64,000 nucleotides of DNA. Origin: Mycobacterium yunnanensis. Its GTDB lineage: Bacteria; Actinomycetota; Actinomycetes; Mycobacteriales; Mycobacteriaceae. This document shows positions 26,625 to 34,664 of the stretch, piece by piece. The stretch is taken from positions 1,104,312 through 1,168,311 of the forward strand of contig NZ_JACKVK010000008.1 in the NCBI RefSeq assembly GCF_025823185.1, written 5' to 3'. Made by a program: the position numbers and the translations under genes. Below the pieces are notes generated by a model, which did no database searches, was not told where the DNA came from, and saw only the letters and a program-made list of their open reading frames with translations. Numbering within the stretch: the first letter of the stretch is position 1; each line of letters opens with the position of its first letter.

Positions 26625-27907
26625 CCGCTCGACACGTCTCCGTCGCCGTCGTCGGCGGTGGACAAGCCGGCCTTTCGGTCAGTTGGTATCTGCTGCAGGC
26701 GGGTGTCGACCACGTCGTGCTGGAGGCCAAGACCCCGGTGCACGCCTGGGCGGACACTCGTTGGGACAACTTCACCCTGGTGACGCCGAACTGGCACTGC
26801 AAGCTGCCGGGCTACGCCTACGACGGGCCCGACCCCGACGGCTTCATGACCCGCGACGAAGTGGTGCAGTGGCTGGCCGGGTGGTTGCAGACCTTCGAGC
26901 CGCCGCTGCGCACGCACACCCGGGTGACGACGTTGCGTCGCCGCGCGCCAGGCGGTTTCGAATTGACGCTGTCCACCGAGGGAGATCAGGAGACGTTGAC
27001 GTGTGATCACGCCGTCGTCGCCACCGGCGGCTATCCCATCCCCGTCCTACCTCCCTTCGCGCCGTCGCTGGACGGGTCGATCACCCAAATTCACTCGGAG
27101 CAGTACCGCAACGCAGATCAGCTGCCCGAGGGCGCGGTGCTGGTGGTCGGCACCGGCCAGTCCGGCGCGCAGATCGCCGAGGACCTGCATCTTGAGGGCC
27201 GTCAGGTGCACCTCGCCGTGGGCAGTGCACCTCGGGTGGCGCGGGTCTACCGCGGCCGCGATTGCATGACGTGGCTCGCCGACATGGGCCTCTACGACAA
27301 GCCCGCCCCGGAGTATCCCGGCGGCAAGGCCGCCATCGAGAAGACCAACCACTACGTCACGGGCCGCGACGGCGGCCGCGACATCGACCTGCGCCGGTTC
27401 GCGGCCGAGGGCATGCGGCTCTACGGCACCCTAGGGGGCGGCAAGGACACCCGGTTGACGTTCGAGCCGTCGCTGGGCGACGCGCTGAACAAGGCCGACG
27501 CGACGTACAACTCGATTTGCGCCGACATCGACGCCTTCATCGAACGCGAAGGGATCGAGGCGCCCCCGGCCACGCGCTACACCCCGGTGTGGGAGCCCGA
27601 GGCCGAGGTCACCGAGCTCGATCTGACCGCCGCCGGCGTCACCAGCATCGTGTGGGCCATCGGCTACCGGCCCGACTACCGGTGGATCGAGGCCAGCGCC
27701 TTCGACGGCGGCGGGCGGCCGATGCAGAACCGGGGTGTCACCGAGGTCGAGGGTCTGTCGTTCGTCGGCCTGCCCTGGATGCACACGTGGGGATCCGGCC
27801 GGTTCCTCGGCGTCGACCGCGATGCCAAGCACCTCGCCGAGACGATCGTCGACGATCTTCGAAGCCAGTCCGCGCCACGTGCCCGCCGCCTCGCCGTGGC
27901 CCGCTGA
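26621..27907 (+). CDS. MSMEG_0569-family flavin-dependent oxidoreductase
   Basis: A 428-residue FAD/NAD(P)H monooxygenase-like protein. A dinucleotide motif VAVVGGGQAGLSVSWYLLQAG opens it, a second one (VLVVGTGQSGAQIAEDLHLEG) lies near 180, and an ATGGY motif sits between. This resembles flavin-containing or N-hydroxylating monooxygenases. In Nit1C clusters this family (MSMEG_0569) always accompanies the nitrilase, and one proposal is that it builds or oxidises a nitrogenous intermediate. The start overlaps the upstream stop. The C-terminal WMHTWGSGRFLGVDRDAKHLAETI is conserved in its position. Confidence 0.82.
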   Translation: MTARHVSVAVVGGGQAGLSVSWYLLQAGVDHVVLEAKTPVHAWADTRWDNFTLVTPNWHCKLPGYAYDGPDPDGFMTRDEVVQWLAGWLQTFEPPLRTHTRVTTLRRRAPGGFELTLSTEGDQETLTCDHAVVATGGYPIPVLPPFAPSLDGSITQIHSEQYRNADQLPEGAVLVVGTGQSGAQIAEDLHLEGRQVHLAVGSAPRVARVYRGRDCMTWLADMGLYDKPAPEYPGGKAAIEKTNHYVTGRDGGRDIDLRRFAAEGMRLYGTLGGGKDTRLTFEPSLGDALNKADATYNSICADIDAFIEREGIEAPPATRYTPVWEPEAEVTELDLTAAGVTSIVWAIGYRPDYRWIEASAFDGGGRPMQNRGVTEVEGLSFVGLPWMHTWGSGRFLGVDRDAKHLAETIVDDLRSQSAPRARRLAVAR

Positions 27908-27920
27908 GAACGAGGAAGCC

Positions 27921-28976
27921 ATGTCCGTCTCCACTCGCGTCGACCTCACCCTCCTGGGCATCCGGGGTCGCCCACCCGTCAACCGCACGGCCGGTGCCGG
28001 CCCCAGCGCCGACGGCCACCTGATGATCGACGGCAGCGCGGCCGCGATACCGCTGAACCCCAACAGCCCCTTCGTGTTCGACGGAAGCCGCGTGCTGCGC
28101 GACGGCGAGGACGCTGGCCTCGAGATCGACGTGATCGACCGGCCGGCGTTCTACGATCTGCGGACCGCCGAGGGCATCTCGTACGACCAGATCGCGCGCC
28201 TGCACGGGCGAGACGTGCTGGCCACCACCGTCGTTCAGACGTGCATCCGCTACGGCGTCGATGACCGGTGCCGGTTCTGCTCGATCGAGGAGTCGTTGCG
28301 CTCGGGTGCCACGACCGCGGTGAAGCGTCCGCACGAACTCGCCGAGGTCGCCGAGGCGGCAGTGCGTCTGGACGGCGTGCGTCACATGGTCATGACGACG
28401 GGAACGTCCGCCGGTGCCGACCGGGGCGCCCGGCACCTGGCCCGGTGCGTGCGGGCTGTCAAGGCCGCGGTGCCGGGGCTGCCGATCCAGGTCCAGTGCG
28501 AGCCACCGGCCGACTTGGCGGTACTGAGCGAGTTGCACGAGGCGGGTGCCGACGCGATCGGCATCCACGTCGAATCTCTGGACGACGAGGTGCGACGCCG
28601 GTGGATGCCGGGCAAGGCGACGGTGCCCCTGGCGCGCTATCGCGAGGCCTGGCGGGAAGCCGTCCGCGTGTTCGGTCGCAACCAGGTGTCGACGTACCTA
28701 CTCGTCGGACTGGGTGAAGACCCCGACGAATTGGTCGCCGGCGCAGCAGAACTCGTCGAAATGGGGGTCTACCCCTTCGTGGTGCCCTTCCGTCCGCACG
28801 CGGGCACCCTGGCGGTGGACGTCGACCGGGCAGCGGCACCCCCCGCCGCGATCGTCGAGAAGGTGTCCCGGGAGGTCGCCAACGTGCTTCGGTTGGCGGG
28901 AATGGCGGGGGCCGACCAGAAGGCCGGTTGCGCCGCGTGCGGCGCCTGCGGCGTGCTGCAGAGCGTGGGCGGGTGA
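27921..28976 (+). CDS. MSMEG_0568-family radical SAM protein
   Basis: A 351-residue protein with a TIM-barrel-like radical SAM core. The [4Fe-4S] cysteines are Cys108, Cys117 and Cys120, i.e. C-x8-C-x2-C rather than the canonical C-x3-C-x2-C. Downstream are MTTGTSAGADRG (a GGE-like SAM contact region) and IQVQCEPPADL. A second cysteine cluster, Cys337, Cys340 and Cys343, closes the protein and may bind another cluster. The product is unknown. It follows the flavin oxidoreductase by 13 bases and overlaps the next gene (GTGA). Confidence 0.82.
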   Translation: MSVSTRVDLTLLGIRGRPPVNRTAGAGPSADGHLMIDGSAAAIPLNPNSPFVFDGSRVLRDGEDAGLEIDVIDRPAFYDLRTAEGISYDQIARLHGRDVLATTVVQTCIRYGVDDRCRFCSIEESLRSGATTAVKRPHELAEVAEAAVRLDGVRHMVMTTGTSAGADRGARHLARCVRAVKAAVPGLPIQVQCEPPADLAVLSELHEAGADAIGIHVESLDDEVRRRWMPGKATVPLARYREAWREAVRVFGRNQVSTYLLVGLGEDPDELVAGAAELVEMGVYPFVVPFRPHAGTLAVDVDRAAAPPAAIVEKVSREVANVLRLAGMAGADQKAGCAACGACGVLQSVGG

Positions 28977-30385
28977 GGGGCGTGGAGACGCTGTCCATTC
29001 TGGCCGGTACCCGCTCCCACGCGATTCCCGCGGCGGGCTTCCTCATCCGCCGGGCGGAGGGCGACGCCGACCTGACGGCGTACCGCAGGCTGCGTCACGA
29101 CGCCTTCGTCGTCGACCAGCATCTCTTCAGCGGCAGCGATGCGGACGACGTCGACGACGACCCACGCACGGTGGTCCTGGTGGCGGTGGCCCCCGACGCG
29201 ACGATCGTGGGCGGAGTGCGGCTCAGCCCGCGCCACGAGCCCGACATCGGGTGGTGGGCCGGCAGCAGGCTCGTCGTCAGCCCGACCGCGCGGACGTCGG
29301 GGGCGGGCCCGGCTCTCATCAGAGCGGCCTGCGCCCACGCCGAATCGGCGGGCGTGTTGCGCTTCGACGCGACGGTTCAGCGGCGCCATGCGGCGATGTT
29401 CACCGCCCTTGGCTGGGAGGACCACGGGGATTGCCTGGTGGGCGGCCAACCTCACGCGCGAATGCGGTGGCAGCTGGATCGGATGCAGCGGTTGGCCGAA
29501 GCGACGAAGTCGTTCCTGGGTGACGCCCTGGCGCCACTGCGGTCGGTACCCGGCGCACTTGGGCCGGCCGGCTTCGTCGGCGACGACGGCGTGCCGCTGC
29601 CCGGAAGCGATCTGGTGGCGGCGTGTGATGCAATCATCCCCTCCATGGTCGAACGCGATCCGGAGTGGGCGGGGTGGTGCTCGGTGCTGGTCAACGTCAA
29701 CGACCTGACGGCGATGGGCGCCGCGCCGACCGGGTTGCTCGACGCCGTCGGCGCGCCCACGACGTCGTTGCTGACCCGCATCGTGCGCGGCATCGCACGG
29801 GCGTCGCAGGCGTGGCAGGTTCCGGTGCTCGGCGGTCACACCCAGCTCGGGGTCCCCGCGTCGTTGGCCGTCACCGCCTTTGGCCGGACGTCGTCTCCGA
29901 TCCGCGCCGGCGGCGGTTCGGCCGGGGACGTCGTCCGTCTGACCGCCGATCTCGCAGGTGATTGGCGGCCGGGACACCATGATAGGCAATGGGATTCGAG
30001 CAGCACCCGTAGCGCCGTCGATCTCACCGAGCTCTCCACCCTCGTCGCCCGGATGGCGCCGCGGGCTGCGAAGGACGTCAGCATGGCCGGTGTCGTCGGA
30101 ACGATGGGAATGCTGGCCGAGGCCAGCGGAACGGGCGCCGAACTCGACGTGGTCCGCATTCCTCGGCCGGCCGTCGCGGACATGGGCGCCTGGCTGACGT
30201 GCTTCCCGGGCTACGCCATGCTCACCGCCGATCGGACCGGTACGCCGGCGCCGAGAGTCCCATCCGGCGTGGTCAGCGGGGAATGCGGCGTGCTGACGGC
30301 GCAGCGTGGGGTACGACTGAGGTGGCCCGACGGCGTCACCACGACCGCGGTGGCCGCGGACGTCACCGGGCTGGGAAGGGCCTGA
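28973..30385 (+). CDS. GNAT acetyltransferase / AIR synthase-like fusion (MSMEG_0567 family)
   Basis: A 470-residue two-domain protein from GTG 28973. Residues about 20-165 are GNAT-like: VVGGVRLSP-type strand (here IVGGVRLSPRHEP), SRLVVSPTARTSGAGPALIRAACAHA and a C-terminal GWEDHG. Residues about 185-470 resemble the AIR synthase/PurM-ThiL fold (DDGVPLPGSDLVAACDAI, NVNDLTAMGAAPTGLLDAVG, GGHTQLGVPASLAVTAFG), which bind ATP and phosphorylate or cyclise substrates. In Synechocystis these parts are separate genes (Sll0786/Sll0787-type). The fusion suggests that acetylation and ATP-dependent activation act consecutively. Overlaps the radical SAM gene. Confidence 0.8.
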   Translation: MRGVETLSILAGTRSHAIPAAGFLIRRAEGDADLTAYRRLRHDAFVVDQHLFSGSDADDVDDDPRTVVLVAVAPDATIVGGVRLSPRHEPDIGWWAGSRLVVSPTARTSGAGPALIRAACAHAESAGVLRFDATVQRRHAAMFTALGWEDHGDCLVGGQPHARMRWQLDRMQRLAEATKSFLGDALAPLRSVPGALGPAGFVGDDGVPLPGSDLVAACDAIIPSMVERDPEWAGWCSVLVNVNDLTAMGAAPTGLLDAVGAPTTSLLTRIVRGIARASQAWQVPVLGGHTQLGVPASLAVTAFGRTSSPIRAGGGSAGDVVRLTADLAGDWRPGHHDRQWDSSSTRSAVDLTELSTLVARMAPRAAKDVSMAGVVGTMGMLAEASGTGAELDVVRIPRPAVADMGAWLTCFPGYAMLTADRTGTPAPRVPSGVVSGECGVLTAQRGVRLRWPDGVTTTAVAADVTGLGRA

Positions 30386-30395
30386 CTTGGGACTG

Positions 30396-31226
30396 GTGAC
30401 GATCGGTGCGGTCGCGGCCCATTTCGGCCGCGACGTGGATCGCGGCGTCAGCAAGGTGGTCGGCATCGTCGACGCGGCCGCGCGGGACGGAGTCGAGCTG
30501 CTGGTGTTCCCCGACGCGTGCCTCGGCGGCTACATCGGCGATCTGCGCGCGCCCGATCCGAACGATCAGCCGCCTGCGCTGGACCCCGACGGCCCGGAGA
30601 TCGCGGCGGTGATCGCGGCGGCGGGTCCGATGACGGTGTGTGTCGGATACGCCGAGCAGGCGTTGGGTGGGCGGTTCAACGCGGCGATCTGCGTCTCGGG
30701 TGACGGGGTGCTCGGCCACCACCGCAAGGTGCATCAACCGGCGGGGGAGTCGTTGGCGTACTTGGCCGGTGACTCGTTCGCGGCCTTCGACACCCCGGTC
30801 GGCCGCCTGGGGATGCTGATCGACTACGACAAGACCTTTCCCGAGTCGGCCCGGGCGTTGGCACTCGACGGCGCCCACGTCATCGCCGCGCTGTCGGCAT
30901 GGCCGGCCAGCGTCACCGACCGGGCGTCCCGGCTGCCCGCCGACCGGCAGAGCCGGCTGTTCGACCTCTACGACTGCGCCCGTGCGGCGGAGAACCAGGT
31001 CGTCGTCGTCTCGTCCAATCAGACCGGTGTGATGGGAGCCCTGCGCTTCCTCGGACAGGCGAAGGTCGTCGGCCCTGGTGGCGACGTGCTGGCCAACACC
31101 GGGTCCAAGGGTGGTCTGGCCAAGGTCACCGTGGACGTCGAGGCCGAGATCACCCGTGCCCGAAAGGTGTTGAACCACCTCGCCGAGCGCCGGCTGGACG
31201 CCTACGCCGCAGGCGCCGAGGGCTGA
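30396..31226 (+). CDS. Nitrilase-like protein lacking catalytic residues (Nit1C cluster)
   Basis: A 276-residue carbon-nitrogen hydrolase-fold protein, clearly a paralogue of the Nit1 encoded upstream: VHQP, LSAWPAS, VVVVSSNQTGVMG all align. But the triad is broken. The glutamate of VLPEA is Asp40 in VFPDACLGGY, the lysine is kept (Lys111 in HRKVHQP), and the cysteine of QICYDK is Asp143 in LIDYDKTFPE. An Asp cannot act as the nucleophile in this mechanism, so I expect no nitrilase activity; a structural, regulatory or altered catalytic role is possible. GTG 30396 gives an N-terminus aligning with Nit1; TTG 30387 is an alternative. Codon use is like its neighbours. Confidence 0.82.
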   Translation: MTIGAVAAHFGRDVDRGVSKVVGIVDAAARDGVELLVFPDACLGGYIGDLRAPDPNDQPPALDPDGPEIAAVIAAAGPMTVCVGYAEQALGGRFNAAICVSGDGVLGHHRKVHQPAGESLAYLAGDSFAAFDTPVGRLGMLIDYDKTFPESARALALDGAHVIAALSAWPASVTDRASRLPADRQSRLFDLYDCARAAENQVVVVSSNQTGVMGALRFLGQAKVVGPGGDVLANTGSKGGLAKVTVDVEAEITRARKVLNHLAERRLDAYAAGAEG

Positions 31227-31231
31227 CGTCG

Positions 31232-32326
31232 ATGCGCGTGGCACTGCTGACGTATTCCACCAAACCGCGCGGCGGCGTGGTGCACACCCTGCACCTCGCC
31301 GAGGCGCTGGCCGAACTCGGCGTGGAGGTCACCGTGTGGTCGCTCGCCCGCCAGGGTGACCGCGGTTTCTTCCGCGACGTCGACCCGCGGGTACGGGTCG
31401 AGCTGGTGAACTTTCCCGACGGCGGCGAGGAGACCGTGACCTCGCGTATCGTGCGCTCGATTGCGCTGCTGCGCAAGGCCTTCACCCCCGAGGACTACGA
31501 CGTCGTGCATGCACAGGACTGCATCAGCGCCAACGCGGTGGGTCGGTGCATCCGGACCATCCACCACCTCGACGAGTTCACCACGCCCGTGCTGGCGGAA
31601 TGTCACGAGAAGGCCGTCGTCGAACCCTACGCCCGCATCTGCGTCTCCGAGGCAGTGGCCGCCGAAGTGCGGGCCGGATGGGGATTGGCGCCGACGGTGA
31701 TCCCCAACGGGGTTGCGGCACTTCGGTTCATCGCCGCTGCCTCCGACGATCCGGACGCCGAGGCTCGGCGCACACGGTGGCGAGATAGGCTCGGGCGGTA
31801 CGTGCTGGCGGTCGGCGGCATCGAACCGCGCAAGGGGACGGCCGACCTCGTCGAGGCGTATGACCTGCTGCGCCGGGACGTCCCGGACGTCGGCTTGGTG
31901 ATCGCCGGGGGTGAGACGTTGTTCGACTACCGCGGCTACCGTGCCGAATTCGATCGCATGTGCGCCGAATTGGACGTCGAGCCGGTCATTCTCGGCGCGG
32001 TCACCGACGACGAGCTGCCCAGCTTGGTCGCCGCCTCGTCGGTGTTCGCGTTTCCGTCGACCAAGGAGGGCTTCGGTTTGGCCGCGATGGAGGCGCTCGC
32101 CGCCGGACGCCCCGTCGTGGCCCGGGATCTACCGGTGCTGCGCGAGGTCTTCGGCGACACGGTCGGCTACGGCGCCACCCCCGCCGACTTCGCGCGGCTG
32201 ATGGCCGAGGCCGTCGACGGCGGCAGGGACCCCGGACCGGGACGGGATCTGGCGGCGTCGCTGACGTGGACGGCGGCTGCCGTGAGCCACGTCGACTTCT
32301 ACACCGCCCATCCGATGCCCGACTAG
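31232..32326 (+). CDS. MSMEG_0565-family glycosyltransferase
   Basis: A 364-residue GT-B glycosyltransferase of family GT4. MRVALLTYSTKPRGGVVHTLHL is the acceptor-side loop. The donor-side motif is GGIEPRKGTADLVEAYDLL, with the E-x7-E signature EGFGLAAMEALAAGRPVV. It is the last gene of the Nit1C-type cluster, five bases after the nitrilase-like gene. Its presence implies that the pathway makes a glycosylated product, but neither donor nor acceptor is known. Its stop overlaps that of the convergent SDR gene by four bases. Confidence 0.82.
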   Translation: MRVALLTYSTKPRGGVVHTLHLAEALAELGVEVTVWSLARQGDRGFFRDVDPRVRVELVNFPDGGEETVTSRIVRSIALLRKAFTPEDYDVVHAQDCISANAVGRCIRTIHHLDEFTTPVLAECHEKAVVEPYARICVSEAVAAEVRAGWGLAPTVIPNGVAALRFIAAASDDPDAEARRTRWRDRLGRYVLAVGGIEPRKGTADLVEAYDLLRRDVPDVGLVIAGGETLFDYRGYRAEFDRMCAELDVEPVILGAVTDDELPSLVAASSVFAFPSTKEGFGLAAMEALAAGRPVVARDLPVLREVFGDTVGYGATPADFARLMAEAVDGGRDPGPGRDLAASLTWTAAAVSHVDFYTAHPMPD

Positions 32327-33264
32327 CCGCGGCCCACCAGATCCAGCGAGACTTCCCACAGCCGTTCGGCATTGGCGGGATCCAGGGCATACGGGGCGAC
32401 GCCGCCGCGGCCAGGTCCGGTGCGCCGATGGACGACCTCCGCCTCGTTGCAGTCCTCGAAGTAGCGGCCGCCGACACCGTCGAGCAGTGGCGAGGCGGCC
32501 AGCAGCGTCGAGGTGGCGGCACCCTGCTCCACGGTCTTGAAGTCGGTACCCGCAGCCCGGAACGCGGTCAGCGCCTGTTCGGCGTAGTCGGCGGGAAGGT
32601 GACGCTGCAGCGGGGTGGCGATGCCGCCGGGCATCAACGCGTTGGCGTGGATCCCGTCGGCGCCCCAACGCCGGCTGGCCTCGACCGCGAAGAGCACGTT
32701 GGCGGTCTTGGATTGGCCGTATGCCCCGAAGGGGTCGTAGTCGCGGAACGCGAAGTCGACGTCGTCGAACACCACCGGTGAGCGCAAGTGGCCGGACGAG
32801 CTCACCGAGACGATCCTGGCACCGCCGGACGAGGCGAGCGCGTCGTGCAGGCCGACGGCGAGCGCAAAGTGCCCGAGGTGGTTGGTGGCGAACTGGAGTT
32901 CGTGGCCGCTGGCCGACATGGTCAGCTCCTGAACGGCCATCACCCCGGCGTTGTTGACCAGGATGTGTAGGGGACCGGTCCACGACGCGGCGAAGGCGGC
33001 GACGCTGTCGAGGTTGCCGAGGTCGAGGGCGGCCACGTCGACGGTGCCGCCGATGTCCGCGGCGGCGCGGTGGCCCGCGGCGACGTCGCGGACGGCCAGT
33101 GTCACGTGAGCGCCCGCGCCGGCCAGGGCGCGCGCGGTCTCCACCCCGATGCCCGAGGCGCCGCCGGTGACGATCGCGCGGCGCCCCGTGAGGTCCACTC
33201 CGGCGATCACCTCGGCCGCGGTCGACTCGAAGCCAAAGGGTGTGCGCAGCAGTGTGTCGGTCAC
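32323..33264 (-). CDS. SDR-family oxidoreductase (retinol dehydrogenase-like)
   Basis: A 313-residue short-chain dehydrogenase starting at GTG 33264 with TDTLLRTPFGFES. It has TGGASGIGVETARALAGAG for cofactor binding and the NNAGVM motif. The catalytic Ser is in VSVSSSGH, with the Tyr/Lys of YGQSKTANVLFAVEA. This longer SDR type (like human WWOX/RDH proteins) is common in mycobacteria. The substrate is unknown. Not part of the nit cluster: opposite strand, tail to tail. Confidence 0.85.
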   Translation of the reverse strand: MTDTLLRTPFGFESTAAEVIAGVDLTGRRAIVTGGASGIGVETARALAGAGAHVTLAVRDVAAGHRAAADIGGTVDVAALDLGNLDSVAAFAASWTGPLHILVNNAGVMAVQELTMSASGHELQFATNHLGHFALAVGLHDALASSGGARIVSVSSSGHLRSPVVFDDVDFAFRDYDPFGAYGQSKTANVLFAVEASRRWGADGIHANALMPGGIATPLQRHLPADYAEQALTAFRAAGTDFKTVEQGAATSTLLAASPLLDGVGGRYFEDCNEAEVVHRRTGPGRGGVAPYALDPANAERLWEVSLDLVGRG

Positions 33265-33336
33265 GCCTGAGCCCAACCCGTCTCGGGGCGTCGATGTTCC
33301 CGGGTGCGACGGCCTCACCCGCCCACGCCTGCTGGC

Positions 33337-33828
33337 TCAGGCAGGCACGGGGGCGACGGCCGCCGCGGACCTCCGGTGGCGGTGCTGACGCTCGATCACC
33401 GCGAAGTAGAAGGCGTAGGCGAAGGCGCAACTGGTGAACAGGCTGGCGACGAAGAACAGCCAGGGTCGCCGGATGCCTCGCCGGCGTCCGTCGACGATCG
33501 TGAACAGCGGAAGCAGGACAACGTTGACGATCGTGTAGTCCTGGCTGGCCGAGGCGGCGGCAGGGTTCACGTAACCCAGCGCGATGAACTGCTGCCAGCT
33601 GCCTGCGCCCCAGAACGGATTGCCGCCCGGGACGGCGTACTGGTCGACGAACTGGTGGTTGAAGTAGTAGCCGAGCGCGATGGACGCGACGCCGACGACG
33701 TAGAACGCCACCTCGAGCGCGGAGAGCGCGGGTCCGCCCGCGGGGCGGGCGAAGAGGCGGTCGTTGGCGCGGACGATCCACACGACGACGAGGACGCCCA
33801 CGATGGCGTGGACGATCAGGGAGACCAT
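33337..33828 (-). CDS. DUF2834 membrane protein
   Basis: A 163-residue protein with four hydrophobic segments, at about 4-20, 42-60, 98-112 and 120-140, and a loop QFVDQYAVPGGNPFWGAGSW between the second and third. The C-terminus is basic and cytoplasmic. It fits DUF2834-type proteins, whose function is unknown. It is upstream of the SDR on the same strand with a 72-base gap. Confidence 0.65.
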   Translation of the reverse strand: MVSLIVHAIVGVLVVVWIVRANDRLFARPAGGPALSALEVAFYVVGVASIALGYYFNHQFVDQYAVPGGNPFWGAGSWQQFIALGYVNPAAASASQDYTIVNVVLLPLFTIVDGRRRGIRRPWLFFVASLFTSCAFAYAFYFAVIERQHRHRRSAAAVAPVPA

Positions 33829-33891
33829 GCCCCGAGTATGGAACCCAGCCGCAGAAGTTTCGTCACTTTTGCCGTTTACGGGCCACGCGGG

Positions 33892-34614
33892 TTAGCGTCG
33901 AGCGAACCCGTCGACCATCAGCGACAGCGTGAAGTCGAACCTCTCGTGCCCCTCGCCGGAGGTGAGTTCGGTGGCGTAGCGGCGGGTCAGGGGAAACGTC
34001 GCCTCGGGCAGGGCGCTGAATCGGCGGTGCAACTCGGCACGGTCGTGCACCCACTCGGCGTCGCCGTCGACGGCACGCTGACGCGCGATCGCCGCTTCCA
34101 AGCAGTACGCCGCCACGTAGAGGAACAGGGCGTCGATCGTCCAGGCGGCGGTCTGCGGTTCGACGCCACCGGCCAGCAGGATGGCCAGCATGCCCTCGTT
34201 GACCCGCAGGACTTCGAGGTCGGTGGGTGCCATCGCCAGCGCGGCGCGCGAGATGCCGGGGTACTTGAGGTACTGATCGCGCATGTCGGTGCAGACGCCG
34301 CGGATCTGATCCCGCCACGTGGCCGCGTCGGGGACGGGAAGTGCGAGCTTCCCGCACAGCCGGCCCATCAGAAGTTCGTCGAGATCGGCCTTGTTGACCA
34401 CGTGGGCGTAGAGCGACGCGGGGCCGGTGTCGAGCGCGTCCGCCAACCGGCGCATCGTGAGCGCTTCGTAGCCTTCTGCCGCAACGACTTTCAGCGCGAC
34501 ATCGACGATGTGATCTGGCGTGAGGGGAGTCCTGCGCCGTCGCGGGCGCGCGCCGTCGGGCGCGCCTGAGTTCGACGGCTGGTGGCGCGCCGCGCGGCGC
34601 TCCTTCGGATTCAC
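33892..34614 (-). CDS. TetR-family repressor (TetR_C-type ligand domain)
   Basis: A 240-residue regulator from GTG 34614 (GTG 34635 is an alternative). The HTH is LTPDHIVDVALKVVAAEGYEALTMRRLADALDTGPASLYAHVVNK (pieces shown), the pattern of the tetracycline-repressor subgroup, and the C-terminal domain resembles TetR_C. It is divergent from a FAD monooxygenase and a drug exporter. Two GAAC/GTTC palindromes lie in the shared promoter region. The likely model is a ligand-released repressor of a detoxification module. Confidence 0.87.
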   Translation of the reverse strand: MNPKERRAARHQPSNSGAPDGARPRRRRTPLTPDHIVDVALKVVAAEGYEALTMRRLADALDTGPASLYAHVVNKADLDELLMGRLCGKLALPVPDAATWRDQIRGVCTDMRDQYLKYPGISRAALAMAPTDLEVLRVNEGMLAILLAGGVEPQTAAWTIDALFLYVAAYCLEAAIARQRAVDGDAEWVHDRAELHRRFSALPEATFPLTRRYATELTSGEGHERFDFTLSLMVDGFARR

Positions 34615-34628
34615 CCGTCCACCATAAC

Positions 34629-34664
34629 TTGACACGAACAGCGTTCGTTACTAGAACGATGTTC
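34629..34664 (+). promoter_or_regulatory. Promoter with two TetR operators for the monooxygenase-exporter operon
   Basis: TTGACA at 34629-34634, 17 bases, and TAGAAC at 34652-34657 form a promoter whose start site would fall at about 34664-34665, on a GTG. Operator 1 (34634-34648) is ACGAAC, three bases, GTTCGT. Operator 2 (34654-34664) is GAAC, three bases, GTTC. Their centres are 18 bases apart. Confidence 0.62.
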
